Source: Archangium lansingense (GTDB taxonomy: Bacteria > Myxococcota > Myxococcia > Myxococcales > Myxococcaceae). Taken from it: 64,000 bases of DNA. The notes beneath the pieces are model-generated. The model did no database searches. It worked only from the letters and a program-made list of their open reading frames with translations, and was not told the origin of the DNA. Shown here piece after piece: positions 24,202 through 33,762 of the stretch; the stretch's first letter is position 1; each line of letters starts with the position of its first letter. Location of the stretch: the NCBI RefSeq assembly GCF_026626635.1, contig NZ_JAPNKA010000001.1, positions 5,580,001-5,644,000 of the forward strand. Reading direction: 5' to 3'. The position numbers were made by a program, and so were the translations under genes.

Positions 24202-27200
24202 CTACACGCTCAAGGTCTCGGCTACGTGAGCCGCCGGTACCGTGAAGTAGAACGTCGTTCCGACGCCGACTTTGCTCTCGGCCCAGATGCGTCCGCCGTG
24301 TGAGTCGACAATGCCTTTGACGATGGCGAGCCCGAGCCCTGCTCCTCGCCTGTCAGTCCGGCTTGCCTGCCAGAACCGGTCGAAGAGGTGGGGAAAGTGT
24401 TCGACTGGAATTCCGGGACCGTTGTCGGCGACCCAGAACAGGACCTCACCGCCCCTGGCCGCGGCGCCGACCCGGATGCGTCCTCCTCGCCGGGTGAATT
24501 TGACCGCATTGCCAATGAGGTTCTCCAACACCTGGGCAAGCCGATCCCGGTCGCCCCACAGCTCCGGTAGATCGTCCTGCACGTCGAGCTGGAGGTCCAC
24601 GGACTCCGCCGAGGCGAGGGTCAACTGGGACTCGAGCACCTCGACCAGGAGTCTCTTCGTGGAGATGCGAGCACGTTGGATGGAGAGCGCCCCAGCCTCC
24701 ATCCGCGCGACATCGAGCAGCTCCTGGATGAGCCGATTCATCCGCATCGCATTGCGCTGGACCGCATCGAGTGCTCGTTGTTCCCGATGCTCGAGTCGTT
24801 GGCCCCGACAGCGCAGGAGTTGAAGTTGGAGGAGGATGCCATTCAGTGGGTTTCGGAGGTCGTGGGCAACGATTCCCAGGAGATCCTCGCGTGACTGCAC
24901 CGCGCGGCGAAGTGCCTCCTCCGTTTCCTTCAAGTTCGTCACGTCCGCATCGACGGCGATCGCACCCGCGGGCTCGCCGTGCTCGTCATGGAGTGGCAGC
25001 GCGGACTTCATCAGGACTTTTTGGGTTCCATCGGGGAACTGGATTCGGATCAGCTCTCCGATGCACGTCTCTCCCTTCGTCAGTGCGCGGGCGAGGGGCC
25101 AATCCTCCGCGGCGAGGGGCTTGCCTGTGCCGGCGTGCCAGCCCTTGTATTTGCTCACGTCCAGCAGGTGTGCGCTGGCCACTCCCCAGATACGCAAGGC
25201 AGCGGGGTTGATGCGGACGATGCGCCCGGTGGTGTCTGCGATCCGGAGCCCGACCGGTAGAATCTCGATGATGCCGTTCAGCAGACGTTCTCGCGTCCGG
25301 AGGGCCTCCTGCGCCTTCATCCGTTCGCTCACGTCCTGAAGCACGCCAATCGCGCCGATGATCCGTCCCTCGGAATTGCGGATGGGGGCTGCGCTCCCGA
25401 GGACGGGGAGGCGTGCGCCGTCCGAGTGGGCGATGAGGAACTCCGCGCCAATGACGGTCTCACCGGTGCGAAGCACGCGAGAAGAGGCGAGTTGCTCGTG
25501 CGGTATGGGCGTCCCGTCAGGATAGAAGATGCGGTTCGCATATTGAGCGGTGCCTCCCTCGGGCGAGGGCGTGATGCCGAAGATCTCGTCGGCCCGGGAA
25601 TTGAAGGAGACGTGCCCCTCCGGCCCGATCAGGACCACGCCGAGCGGCACCGTCTCGAGCACCGCCCGAAGCCAGCGCCGCTCCTCGTCGAGCTGCGCAA
25701 GGAGCTGCTCCCGCTCCTCTTCTCGCGCCTTGCGCTCGGAGATGTCGCGCATGAACATGCTCGTCCAGTCCGCGCCGTGGTCATCGCGGAAGATGAAGGA
25801 GGAGATCTCTACTGGGAAGCCCGAACCGTCCTTGCGCTTCATCGTGATTTCACCGCGGAATCGCCCAGTGCGGAGCCGCTCATCGATCGCGGGCTGAAGC
25901 CGCGGGTCGGAAGGATCGACCACGTCATGACAGGTCAGCTGTCGCAGCTCCTCCTCGGTGTAGCCGAACAGCTCGGAGGAGGCCCGGTTCGCCATGGCGA
26001 TGTGCTCATCCGGTGCCGTCAGGAGGACTCCATCCATGCTGTTGTCGAAGATTGCCCTGTAGCGGAGCTCGCTCTCGCGCAGCACTTCGCGCATCTGCCT
26101 GCGCTCGGTCACGTCATGGAAATACACCGAGAGCGAATGCTCCGTGGGATACAGGTGGGCCTGGAACCACCTGTGACGAACCGTGGAGAAGGCCTCGATC
26201 TCAACCTTCTTCTGCTCCTTCATGGCTCGGAGGTACGCTTGGCCGAATGGCGAATCCCTCGTCTCCGGGAGCACGTCCCAGATGACCTTGCCGAGCAACT
26301 CTTCGCGGCTGCGCCCGAGGTACTCCTCCGCCCGCCGGTTGACGTAGGTGAACCGGCCCTGCGCATCCAAGGCGAAGAATGCGTCCGTGATGCTCTCCAG
26401 AATCGCGGTGATTTTTCTCTCCGCCTCCTCAGCCAGGGTGCGCGCGGCCTCTTCACGGGCGAGGCGAAGCGCGGACTCCTCGGCACGCCTGCGCTCGGTG
26501 GTATCGCGCATCACCGCGGTCCAGTGTGCCAGGTGCCCCTGCTCGTCCAGCACGGGGACGACGCTGAGCTCCACCCAGAAGGGGGTGCCATCCTTCTTGT
26601 AGTTGAGCAGCTCGAGCTGGATGGGCTCGGAGCGCTCGAGCGCCGAGCGGAGCCGGGCGGTTGCCGTGCGATCCGTGCCCGGCCCTTGCAGCATGCGCGG
26701 CGTCCGGCCGAGAACCTCCTCCGACCGATACCCCGTCATCCGGGTGAATCCCTCGTTGACGTAGACAATCCTGGGCCCGGGTTCATCCAAGGGGCCCGCC
26801 TCGGTGATGACAACGGAGTCGCTCGCGGTGGTCACGACCGATTCGAGGATCCGCAGCCGCGCTTCTGTCCGTCGCCTCGCGGTCACGTCTCGGAAGAAGA
26901 TGGAGATTCCGTTCGGCGAGGGATAGGCGTGGACCTCGAACCAGGTCTCGGCGGGCGGAAAGAACTCCTCGAAGTGGACGGCTCGCTGCTCCTGCATGGC
27001 ACGGCGGTACTCGTGCTCGAAGCGCGAGCCCCTCACCTCCGGCACCACCTCCCAGAGGGACCTGCCCAGCAGGGAGCCCTCTGCGCCCAGGGAGGAGAGG
27101 ACTCGCTGCGCGTCCTCGTTCGCGTAGGTGAAGCGCCACTCCGTGTCCAGGGAGAGGAACGCGTCGGTGAGGCTCTCGAGGATTCCGCTGATGCGCGCCT

Positions 27201-27663
27201 CGGAGGCTTCGGCCCGAGCCCGCTGCCGCGCGAGCTCCTCATTCGCCTCGCGGAGCTGGCGATTGGCCTCTTGCAGCAGCCTCGTCACGTCCTCGACCCG
27301 ATGGATGATGCAGGCGACTTCGCCGTGCGCATCCAGAACCGGTGTGTTCAGCGGGCTCCAGACTCTTTCCTCGAACCCGCCTTCCTCCCGGGGGATGGTG
27401 TGCTTCTGCACCGCCATGGCGTCCGGTGCACGGTCGCGGAGCACATGCTCGAGCGAGCTTCGAAGGTTCCATGAATCCGGAAAGACCTCGAACAGTCCGC
27501 GGCCGATGATGTCCTGACGGCGTGTCCTGGTCGCGCGAAGGTAGGCATCGCTCACCGCGAGGATCGTGAAGCGCGGTGGATCGGGGGCGAGGACGAGGAA
27601 GGGCTCCGAGGCCGACTCAAACAAGGCCCGGAAGTCGGGGGCGTGGCCGCCAAGCTCGGACAT
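24202..27663 (-). CDS. Multi-PAS sensor histidine kinase
   Basis: This 1153-residue soluble kinase carries about seven or eight PAS/PAC modules. Recurrent markers are FVNEG/YVNRRAEEYL-type openings, VWSPLNTPVLDAHGE and MRDTTERRRAE / MRDISERKARE linkers; two modules share ITDAFFALD and LTDAFLSLD. The kinase core has acceptor His 934 in IVAHDLRNPL. The ATPase part has NLIGNAVKF, DNGPGIP and GAGLGLAIVKG, and no receiver domain follows. Several PAS modules are clearly related to each other, indicating internal duplication. No response regulator is adjacent. Confidence 0.92.
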   Translation of the reverse strand: MSELGGHAPDFRALFESASEPFLVLAPDPPRFTILAVSDAYLRATRTRRQDIIGRGLFEVFPDSWNLRSSLEHVLRDRAPDAMAVQKHTIPREEGGFEERVWSPLNTPVLDAHGEVACIIHRVEDVTRLLQEANRQLREANEELARQRARAEASEARISGILESLTDAFLSLDTEWRFTYANEDAQRVLSSLGAEGSLLGRSLWEVVPEVRGSRFEHEYRRAMQEQRAVHFEEFFPPAETWFEVHAYPSPNGISIFFRDVTARRRTEARLRILESVVTTASDSVVITEAGPLDEPGPRIVYVNEGFTRMTGYRSEEVLGRTPRMLQGPGTDRTATARLRSALERSEPIQLELLNYKKDGTPFWVELSVVPVLDEQGHLAHWTAVMRDTTERRRAEESALRLAREEAARTLAEEAERKITAILESITDAFFALDAQGRFTYVNRRAEEYLGRSREELLGKVIWDVLPETRDSPFGQAYLRAMKEQKKVEIEAFSTVRHRWFQAHLYPTEHSLSVYFHDVTERRQMREVLRESELRYRAIFDNSMDGVLLTAPDEHIAMANRASSELFGYTEEELRQLTCHDVVDPSDPRLQPAIDERLRTGRFRGEITMKRKDGSGFPVEISSFIFRDDHGADWTSMFMRDISERKAREEEREQLLAQLDEERRWLRAVLETVPLGVVLIGPEGHVSFNSRADEIFGITPSPEGGTAQYANRIFYPDGTPIPHEQLASSRVLRTGETVIGAEFLIAHSDGARLPVLGSAAPIRNSEGRIIGAIGVLQDVSERMKAQEALRTRERLLNGIIEILPVGLRIADTTGRIVRINPAALRIWGVASAHLLDVSKYKGWHAGTGKPLAAEDWPLARALTKGETCIGELIRIQFPDGTQKVLMKSALPLHDEHGEPAGAIAVDADVTNLKETEEALRRAVQSREDLLGIVAHDLRNPLNGILLQLQLLRCRGQRLEHREQRALDAVQRNAMRMNRLIQELLDVARMEAGALSIQRARISTKRLLVEVLESQLTLASAESVDLQLDVQDDLPELWGDRDRLAQVLENLIGNAVKFTRRGGRIRVGAAARGGEVLFWVADNGPGIPVEHFPHLFDRFWQASRTDRRGAGLGLAIVKGIVDSHGGRIWAESKVGVGTTFYFTVPAAHVAETLSV

Positions 27664-27887
27664 CGCACAGACCTCCCTCCTCTTCGAATTAGAAATCCAC
27701 CCGCTCGCTCGTATTTCAATGTGATGCGTTCAGCGTGCATTGGGGAGGACACGAGCAAGCTGGAGGCCAGCGTACGGAGCGCGGGGCGATAAAGGTTCCC
27801 AGGCGCTCGCTTGTGTGTCGGAGGCCTTCCAGGAGGCCCTGCGGCCGGTGCGCTCCCGGCTGGGTGAGTGGGGGGGCTCGGCCCTGC

Positions 27888-29327
27888 CTATCTATCGAGG
27901 CCGATCAAGAAGAGATCGTTAGGGCTCTTCTGGGCCCACTCGTCATCCCCGACGAGCAACGAGCCCGACCTGAAGCTGCCGAGCACGACGGAACGGCCGT
28001 CCTTCGTCGCCACGAGGGAAGAAGGCTCCGCGAGACCCGCGGGGAAGCCACGCGTCCAGCGGGGCTCGCCGGTGATGCGGTCGTATTTGGCGACAAACAA
28101 GTTGGTGCTGAACTGCTCCTTGCCAGGAAGTGGCCCCAGCCCGAGGTCGTCCCCGTCCCGGTAGGTGCCGGTGACGATCACTCCGTCCTTCTGGTCCATG
28201 GCGATGCGTTCCCCTGAGGAACCGAAGCCCCGCGCCCAGCGCTCCTCGCCCTCGCGGGTGTAGGCCACGAGGAAGGCCTCATCCGAGGGAGCTCCCTCCG
28301 AGGTGACGGTCCGTCCCCCGAAGGTGAAGGTGCCGGTGAAGGTGCCGGTCAGGACGATCCGGTTGCCGTGAGCCGCGACATCGCTTGCCTGGCCGCCGCC
28401 GCCGGAGATGGAGAGGCGCCGCTCCCAGCGCACGTGTCCGTCCGGAGAGAGCCGGAGGACGAAGGGAAGGCTTCCCATGGCGGCGCTGATGCTTCCGCAC
28501 AGCAGGATGTGGTCCTGGCTGTCCACGGTAGAGCCCAGTCCTTGGCCAAAGCCCGTCGAGTGGGCGTAGGCCCAGCTGCTCTCGCCCTTGGGGGAGAACT
28601 TCGCGACGAAGGGACTCGGACCGAAGAAGCCTGCCTCGGGATCCGGCTTCGAGGAGATGGGTCCGCTCCCAAAGTCCACCGTTCCGAGCAACGTGCCCAT
28701 CATGACGATGTTGTCGTGAGAGTCCGTCACGAGGTCGAACACGGAGAGGTTGCCGGGGTTGGCCTCGAACGAGCGCCTCCATAGCAGTCGCCCGTGACGG
28801 TCGAACTTCAACAGGTACTCTCCTTCCGTGACGGGGCCATCTCCGAAGTCCACCTCCAGGGCTCCAGCTACGAGGAGAATGTTGCGCTGAGAGTCCACGG
28901 CGATCCGCCGGGCGAAGACACCGCCATCCACGCCGGGGCCAGCGCCGAAGACCTTCAGCCACTCCAGGCGCCCCTTCTTCTGCTCATAGCGCGCGAGCGC
29001 GATCGCGGTGCTGGTAGGGCCGCCCGGTGCCCTCACGATCTTGCCACCCAGGTCGATGTTCCCGGTGAAGGTGTACAGGACCAGGAGGTGCTCCTCCCCA
29101 TCCTTGACGAGCGTCCCGAACTTCTCCGAAGGGAACTCACCGATGATGACTGGGTCGCTGGTGATCTGCCGGGCCCACCGGATGGCGCCGGTGAGCTGTC
29201 CCTGCTCGTGGGACTGCTCGATTCGTGCGAGCGCCTCGGGCTCCTCGTGCGCCAGCCCACCGCACGCCACGAGTCCCACCGCGAACAACAGCGGCAGCAT
29301 CCTTCCGCTCCAGCTTCCGTTTCTCAT
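27888..29327 (-). CDS. Lipoprotein with SBBP-like beta-propeller repeats
   Basis: The 479-residue protein has a lipobox (VGLVAC, Cys near 22). Repeated segments of about 60 residues follow, pairing a VDFGSGP or IDLGGK turn with FVAKFSPKGE / YLLKFDRHGR / FVAKYDRITGE and a GT(F/L)xGT strand. This is the pattern of the SBBP/'beta-propeller repeat protein' group common in myxobacteria. GGGGGATGCACC precedes ATG 29327. The surface location and function are unknown. Confidence 0.82.
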   Translation of the reverse strand: MRNGSWSGRMLPLLFAVGLVACGGLAHEEPEALARIEQSHEQGQLTGAIRWARQITSDPVIIGEFPSEKFGTLVKDGEEHLLVLYTFTGNIDLGGKIVRAPGGPTSTAIALARYEQKKGRLEWLKVFGAGPGVDGGVFARRIAVDSQRNILLVAGALEVDFGDGPVTEGEYLLKFDRHGRLLWRRSFEANPGNLSVFDLVTDSHDNIVMMGTLLGTVDFGSGPISSKPDPEAGFFGPSPFVAKFSPKGESSWAYAHSTGFGQGLGSTVDSQDHILLCGSISAAMGSLPFVLRLSPDGHVRWERRLSISGGGGQASDVAAHGNRIVLTGTFTGTFTFGGRTVTSEGAPSDEAFLVAYTREGEERWARGFGSSGERIAMDQKDGVIVTGTYRDGDDLGLGPLPGKEQFSTNLFVAKYDRITGEPRWTRGFPAGLAEPSSLVATKDGRSVVLGSFRSGSLLVGDDEWAQKSPNDLFLIGLDR

Positions 29328-29622
29328 GGTGCATCCCCCTCCGTCATGCCGGGACCTTGCTCTTTGGCACAGCGCAACCGTGCACATGCTGTGAGCCAGT
29401 GCCTCCCCTGTCTGTCGGGAGGAGCACCGCGTTCACCCAGTGACGGTGATGCCTGATGGGGGTGGGGAGCAGGAGCGAGAGCGCCCTTCAGTGAACATCC
29501 TCCTGGAGGTGTCCGCGCTGGCCCCGTCATGCCAGGGAACGAGGGCTCCTCACCACGCTCCCTCTGTTTCCGCACCTGCCCGACGCCCCCAGCTTTGGAG
29601 GGTCGGGACGAGGGAGCAGACG

Positions 29623-31230
29623 ATGGACGCGACACGCAGGGCGGTGGTGATAGGCACCGGCGCGGGAGGCCTCGCGGCGGCGGGCTTTCTGGCACGCTTC
29701 GGCTTCGACGTCACGGCCGTGGAGCAGGGGCACCAGCTCGGCGGGAGCCTCGCGCCTTTCGAGCGCCAGGGCTTTACCTTCGACGTCGGCATCAATTACG
29801 TCGGCCAATGCCGTCCGGGACAGCCCATGTACGAGCAGCTTGCGGAGCTGGGGATCGATCCCTCGGCCCTCTTCAGCGAGCTCGAACCCGATGGCTTCGA
29901 CATCTACCGCTTCCCGGGCTTCGAGGTGCGCAACTGCGCGGGGCTCGATCGCTTCCACGACCGGCTCCGGGCGCTCTTTCCCACGGAGGAGGCGGGGCTC
30001 GCCGCTGTCTTCGAGACCGTGGCGGGTATGCGGGAGTTGATGGCGCTGGGAACGCTGCCTCATCGAGGGCGGCTCCACGCCTCGGACCTGGCGCCCCTGC
30101 GGCTCCTGCCCAGGCTGTGGCACTGGAGCCGCAAGACGTGGGGGGACTTCCTCCAGCATCACCTGAAGGACGAGAGAGCCCGAGCGGCGCTGTCCGCTAT
30201 GTGTGGCGACTGGGGCCTGCCACCGGGCCGCGCGTCTGCGATGGCCGCGCTCGGCGTCATCGCGGACTACTCCGACGGGGCGTTCTTTCCCAAGGGAGGC
30301 GGAGGTGCCTTGCTCGGGGCTCTGGTGGACGCGGCCCGGGGACATGGCGTCACGTTCCGCACCCATGTGGCGGCGCGTCGCATCCTCGTCTCGCGAGGGT
30401 GCGTGACCGGCGTGGAACTGGAGGACGGCGAGCCCCTGGTGGCGGACGTTGTCGTGTCCGACGTGGATCCCACAGTGACGCTGGGCCACCTCGTTGAGCC
30501 CGAGCACCTGCCCGCGAGGCTCCGCGCGCGCGTGGCCCGCACCGAGCCTTCGCTGGGAATGGTTGTCGTCTACCTGGGTCTGCGCCGCGACCTGCGCCAG
30601 CACGGAATGAGCGCCGCGAACCTCTGGAGCTATCCGTCCGTGGACCTCGACGGCCTGTTCGAGCCGTTGAGCCGAGGTGAGCTGCCGCCCGAGCTGTTCC
30701 TCTTCCTCTCCTCCAACTCACTCAAGGACACGACGGGCTCTCTGGCGCCTCCTGGGTGCTCGACGCTGGAGGTGATGACCTTCGTCCCCGAAGCGATGTT
30801 CGAGCGGTGGGCCTCCCTGCCAGTGAGTGCGCGGGGAGCGGACTACCACGCGCTCAAGGAGCAACTGGCGGATCGGATGTTGCGCGAGGTGGAGGCGCGC
30901 TTCCCGGGCCTCGTCGGGGACATCGTCGTGCGCGAGGTGGCCACTCCGCTCACTTGGATTGACTCCCTGCGCGCGCCACATGGCGGCACCTACGGGCCCG
31001 CGATGACGCCGCTGCAGGCCGGGCGCTTCCGCTTCCGCACGCGGACGCCTGTAGAGGGCCTCTTCCTGGCTGGCCAGGGGGTGCTCTCGATGGGCATCTC
31101 CCCGGTGCTGCTCTCCGGGCGGCTTGCCGCACGTGCCGCCGAGCGCTTCACCGAGCGGCGCGGCAGGCTCCGCCACCACCTGGGCGAGGGGCAGACGTGG
31201 CACTCCGAGGCGGAGGCTCCGCCCTTCTAG
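29623..31230 (+). CDS. FAD-dependent phytoene-desaturase-like oxidoreductase
   Basis: The 535-residue protein opens with the Rossmann FAD motif VVIGTGAGGLAAAGFLARFG and GGSLAPFERQGFTFDVG. It matches the CrtI/CrtISO/retinol-saturase group over its length (GGGGALLGALVDAARGHG mid-protein, LFLAGQGVLSMGISPVLLSG near the C-terminus). It likely isomerises, saturates or desaturates a carotenoid- or retinoid-like polyene, or another lipid. No crtB or other carotenoid gene is adjacent. AGGGAG lies before ATG 29623. Confidence 0.88.
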   Translation: MDATRRAVVIGTGAGGLAAAGFLARFGFDVTAVEQGHQLGGSLAPFERQGFTFDVGINYVGQCRPGQPMYEQLAELGIDPSALFSELEPDGFDIYRFPGFEVRNCAGLDRFHDRLRALFPTEEAGLAAVFETVAGMRELMALGTLPHRGRLHASDLAPLRLLPRLWHWSRKTWGDFLQHHLKDERARAALSAMCGDWGLPPGRASAMAALGVIADYSDGAFFPKGGGGALLGALVDAARGHGVTFRTHVAARRILVSRGCVTGVELEDGEPLVADVVVSDVDPTVTLGHLVEPEHLPARLRARVARTEPSLGMVVVYLGLRRDLRQHGMSAANLWSYPSVDLDGLFEPLSRGELPPELFLFLSSNSLKDTTGSLAPPGCSTLEVMTFVPEAMFERWASLPVSARGADYHALKEQLADRMLREVEARFPGLVGDIVVREVATPLTWIDSLRAPHGGTYGPAMTPLQAGRFRFRTRTPVEGLFLAGQGVLSMGISPVLLSGRLAARAAERFTERRGRLRHHLGEGQTWHSEAEAPPF

Positions 31231-31471
31231 GACACTGGGGAATCGCCCTCGCGTCCATCACACCCCTGAGTGCGACTGGAGGACGGGCGCTCTGTCGCCA
31301 GTCAGGTCTCTCGGTAGAGGATCTTCCCAGGCGTGCTTTCCCAATCGCTGATGGCGGGCCTCGTCGGGACGATGTTTGGGAATGCTTTGCCCAGTGTGGG
31401 GAGCGTCTTCCAGCACTTCGAGGGAATTTGGCTCGGCCCCGTGATTGCACTTGGGCTGGGAGGGGGGACCT

Positions 31472-32596
31472 ATGAAGGATGCCAATACGTTCGTTCCGGG
31501 GGACCGACAGACTCCGTCCTCCCCGGAGCGGCCAAGGAATCGAGTCGACCTCGAGCGGTCGAGGAACCGGATCGACCTGGAGCGGGTCGTGTCACGCGCG
31601 CGTGGTCTCACGCGGCAGGACTGGATGTACTGGGTGAAGAAGGGCGTGAAGGCGCTCACGTACTACGCGGGCCTTCACCCCGCCTCCTTGCGGCTCGGGG
31701 AGGGCGAGGCGGCCATTCTTTTTTATCACAAGGTCCAACGGCGGCCGGTGGGGGTCTGGGGCGAGCCGGTGTTGGATGTCCACGAGTTCGAGCGGCATGT
31801 CACCTTTCTCGCACGCGAGTACCAGCCCGTACACCTGTCTGAGCTTGTCGCGGGGCTCGAAGGCCAGACGAGGCTGCCCCGCAGGGCCGTGGCACTGACC
31901 TTCGATGATGGTTATCGCAACAACCTGTACCTCGTTGCGCCCATCCTCGCGCGCCACGGAATTCCAGCCACCATCTTCATCACCACTGGGCTGATTGGTA
32001 CCGACGGTTGGATGTGGGGGTATGAGCTAGAGGAAATCTTTTCCCGCCACCCGCCCGAGCAGGTGTGTCATGCGAGTGGAGACCTGGCCATCATCCGGAT
32101 GGGGTCGCTCGGGTTGAGCCCGCGAGTCCTGACGAGTGCGTGCGTCGAGTACCTCAAGGATCTGCCGCACGCGAGCATGCTCGACATCGTGGAGCGGCTG
32201 CGGGCGCGGTTCCCGGTGCCGGTGAACGACGAGAACCGCTTCCTCTCCTGGGACGAGGTGCGGGAGCTGGCGAGCCAGGGTTTCGAGCTGGGTGCTCATA
32301 CGCGCAGCCATCCCATCCTTACGCGGCTGCCGCTTGCGGAGGTGGATCGGGAGCTGCGAGCCAGCCGCGACATGCTCGAGAAGAAGCTGGGCGTGCGCCC
32401 GAGGCTCTTCTCTTATCCTAACGGCGCGACGAGCCCTGAGGTGACGGCGCTCGTGAGCCGCTACTTCCAGGCAGCGGTCACCACCCGGTCGGGACTGTGT
32501 ACGCGGGAGAGCGGGCTGCTCAAGCTGCCGCGCATCGGGGCGCCCGTGCCGGTGTCGGAGCTGGCCTTCGAGCTGGTGTGGAGGCTGACACCGTGA
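31472..32596 (+). CDS. Polysaccharide deacetylase (NodB domain), first gene of a surface-glycan operon
   Basis: The 374-residue protein has no signal peptide. It opens with a short duplicated stretch (RNRVDLER, RNRIDLER) and a basic helix. The CE4 domain at about 75-360 has ILFYHKV, TFDDGYRNN (catalytic Asp), ELGAHTRSHP (zinc histidines) and RLFSYPNGA. A middle insertion (about 185-250) includes the VWGY/WGYELEE area seen in exopolysaccharide-associated deacetylases. GGAGGGGGG precedes ATG 31472. It leads a compact operon with 32617, 33750 and 34883, so it probably acts on a nascent or exported glycan. Confidence 0.9.
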   Translation: MKDANTFVPGDRQTPSSPERPRNRVDLERSRNRIDLERVVSRARGLTRQDWMYWVKKGVKALTYYAGLHPASLRLGEGEAAILFYHKVQRRPVGVWGEPVLDVHEFERHVTFLAREYQPVHLSELVAGLEGQTRLPRRAVALTFDDGYRNNLYLVAPILARHGIPATIFITTGLIGTDGWMWGYELEEIFSRHPPEQVCHASGDLAIIRMGSLGLSPRVLTSACVEYLKDLPHASMLDIVERLRARFPVPVNDENRFLSWDEVRELASQGFELGAHTRSHPILTRLPLAEVDRELRASRDMLEKKLGVRPRLFSYPNGATSPEVTALVSRYFQAAVTTRSGLCTRESGLLKLPRIGAPVPVSELAFELVWRLTP

Positions 32597-32616
32597 GCGG
32601 CCGAGGGGAGGGGGCA

Positions 32617-33762
32617 ATGGAGCAGGTGGTCCGGTGGGACGAAGTGCCCGGGCTCGGTGTCACTGTCGAGCAGCGGGTAGGGCTGGGGACCATGGCCGGG
32701 CTCTCGTCCGAGTGGGACGCGCTCGCGCGAGGCTCTCCGGGGGTGGGGCCCTTTGCGCTCAGTGGTTGGACTCGGCTGTGGATGGAGAGCTTCGCCCCGG
32801 GCTCCATGCTCCGGGTCTTCTGCGCACGCGAGGGTGACCGGCCCCTTGCCTTCGCTCCACTGCTCGAGCGGCGCGGGCGGCTGGCGGGAGTGCCCGTTCG
32901 GCTATGGCAGTCGCCTTCCAACGAGCATTCGCAGCGGGTGACATGGGCGCTCGACGCGGCTCGTCCGGAGGAGGCCGTCCGCGGCGTCTGGAAGCACCTC
33001 CGGGAGGAGCCCTGGGAGGTGCTCCTGCTCAAGGATATTGAAGCAGGTGGGGTGCTGGATGCGACGCTCGGTGGGGCCGCCGAGGAGGAGGGCTTCCGGG
33101 TGGCGCGCTGGCCCTCGCTCGAATCCCCGTGGCTCCCGGTGCTCTCCCGTGACGCGCTCGAGGAGACGCTCGATACGAAGTTTCGCGCGAACCTCCGACG
33201 GCGCCGCAAGAAGCTCGCACAGCACGGTCCGCTCGTGCTCGATCGCGTGGAAGGCGAGGGGGTGTTGCACCGCGCGCTCGAAGAGGGCTTCGCGCTGGAG
33301 GGGGGCGGGTGGAAGGGGGAGAAGGGAACGGCCATCGTGTGCCGTCCGGAGACACTCGCCTTCTACACGGAGCTGGCCCGGCTCGCCGCGTCGGGGGGCT
33401 GGCTCGCCCTCTACACCCTGCGGGCGGGTGGCCGTCCCGTGGCCTTCCACTTCGGGCTGGAGTACGGGGGCCGCTACTACCTGCTCAAGCCCGGCTACGA
33501 CGAGGGCTTCTCCGAGTGCTCGCCGGGCCAGCTCCTCGTCGAGGATGTGCTGGAAGACCTCGCGCACCGAGGCACGGCGGAGTTCGACTTCCTGGGACCG
33601 AGGATGACCTGGAAGCTCAACTGGACGCAGCAGGTGCGCCGCCATGTCTGGCTTTTCATCCTCCGGTCCACGCTCAAGGGGCGGCTGCTGCACGCGGCGC
33701 GTTTCCAGCAGGGACCGGCGGCGATGCGTTGGCTCCGGGAGGTGAGTGGATGGAAGCGTTGA
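32617..33762 (+). CDS. CelD/FemAB-like GNAT acyltransferase
   Basis: The 381-residue protein has the CelD/BcsL-type acyltransferase fold: FALSGWTRLWMESFAPG near the N-terminus, KFRANLRRRRKKL in the middle, and the GNAT part LYTLRAGGRPVAFHFGLEYGGRYYLLKPGYDEGF with GQLLVEDVL. EFDFLGPRMTWKLNW is the usual end. Such enzymes add acyl or aminoacyl groups to surface glycans or peptidoglycan. A GTG at 32593 overlapping the previous stop could also start it; ATG 32617 follows GAGGGGAGG. The neighbours suggest glycan decoration. Confidence 0.85.
   Translation: MEQVVRWDEVPGLGVTVEQRVGLGTMAGLSSEWDALARGSPGVGPFALSGWTRLWMESFAPGSMLRVFCAREGDRPLAFAPLLERRGRLAGVPVRLWQSPSNEHSQRVTWALDAARPEEAVRGVWKHLREEPWEVLLLKDIEAGGVLDATLGGAAEEEGFRVARWPSLESPWLPVLSRDALEETLDTKFRANLRRRRKKLAQHGPLVLDRVEGEGVLHRALEEGFALEGGGWKGEKGTAIVCRPETLAFYTELARLAASGGWLALYTLRAGGRPVAFHFGLEYGGRYYLLKPGYDEGFSECSPGQLLVEDVLEDLAHRGTAEFDFLGPRMTWKLNWTQQVRRHVWLFILRSTLKGRLLHAARFQQGPAAMRWLREVSGWKR

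Noticed and set aside
25426..27474. A plus-strand open frame of 682 codons in the multi-PAS kinase
   Set aside because: It is the opposite strand of repeated PAS modules and the kinase core, which have strong motif support. No start signal or family was found.
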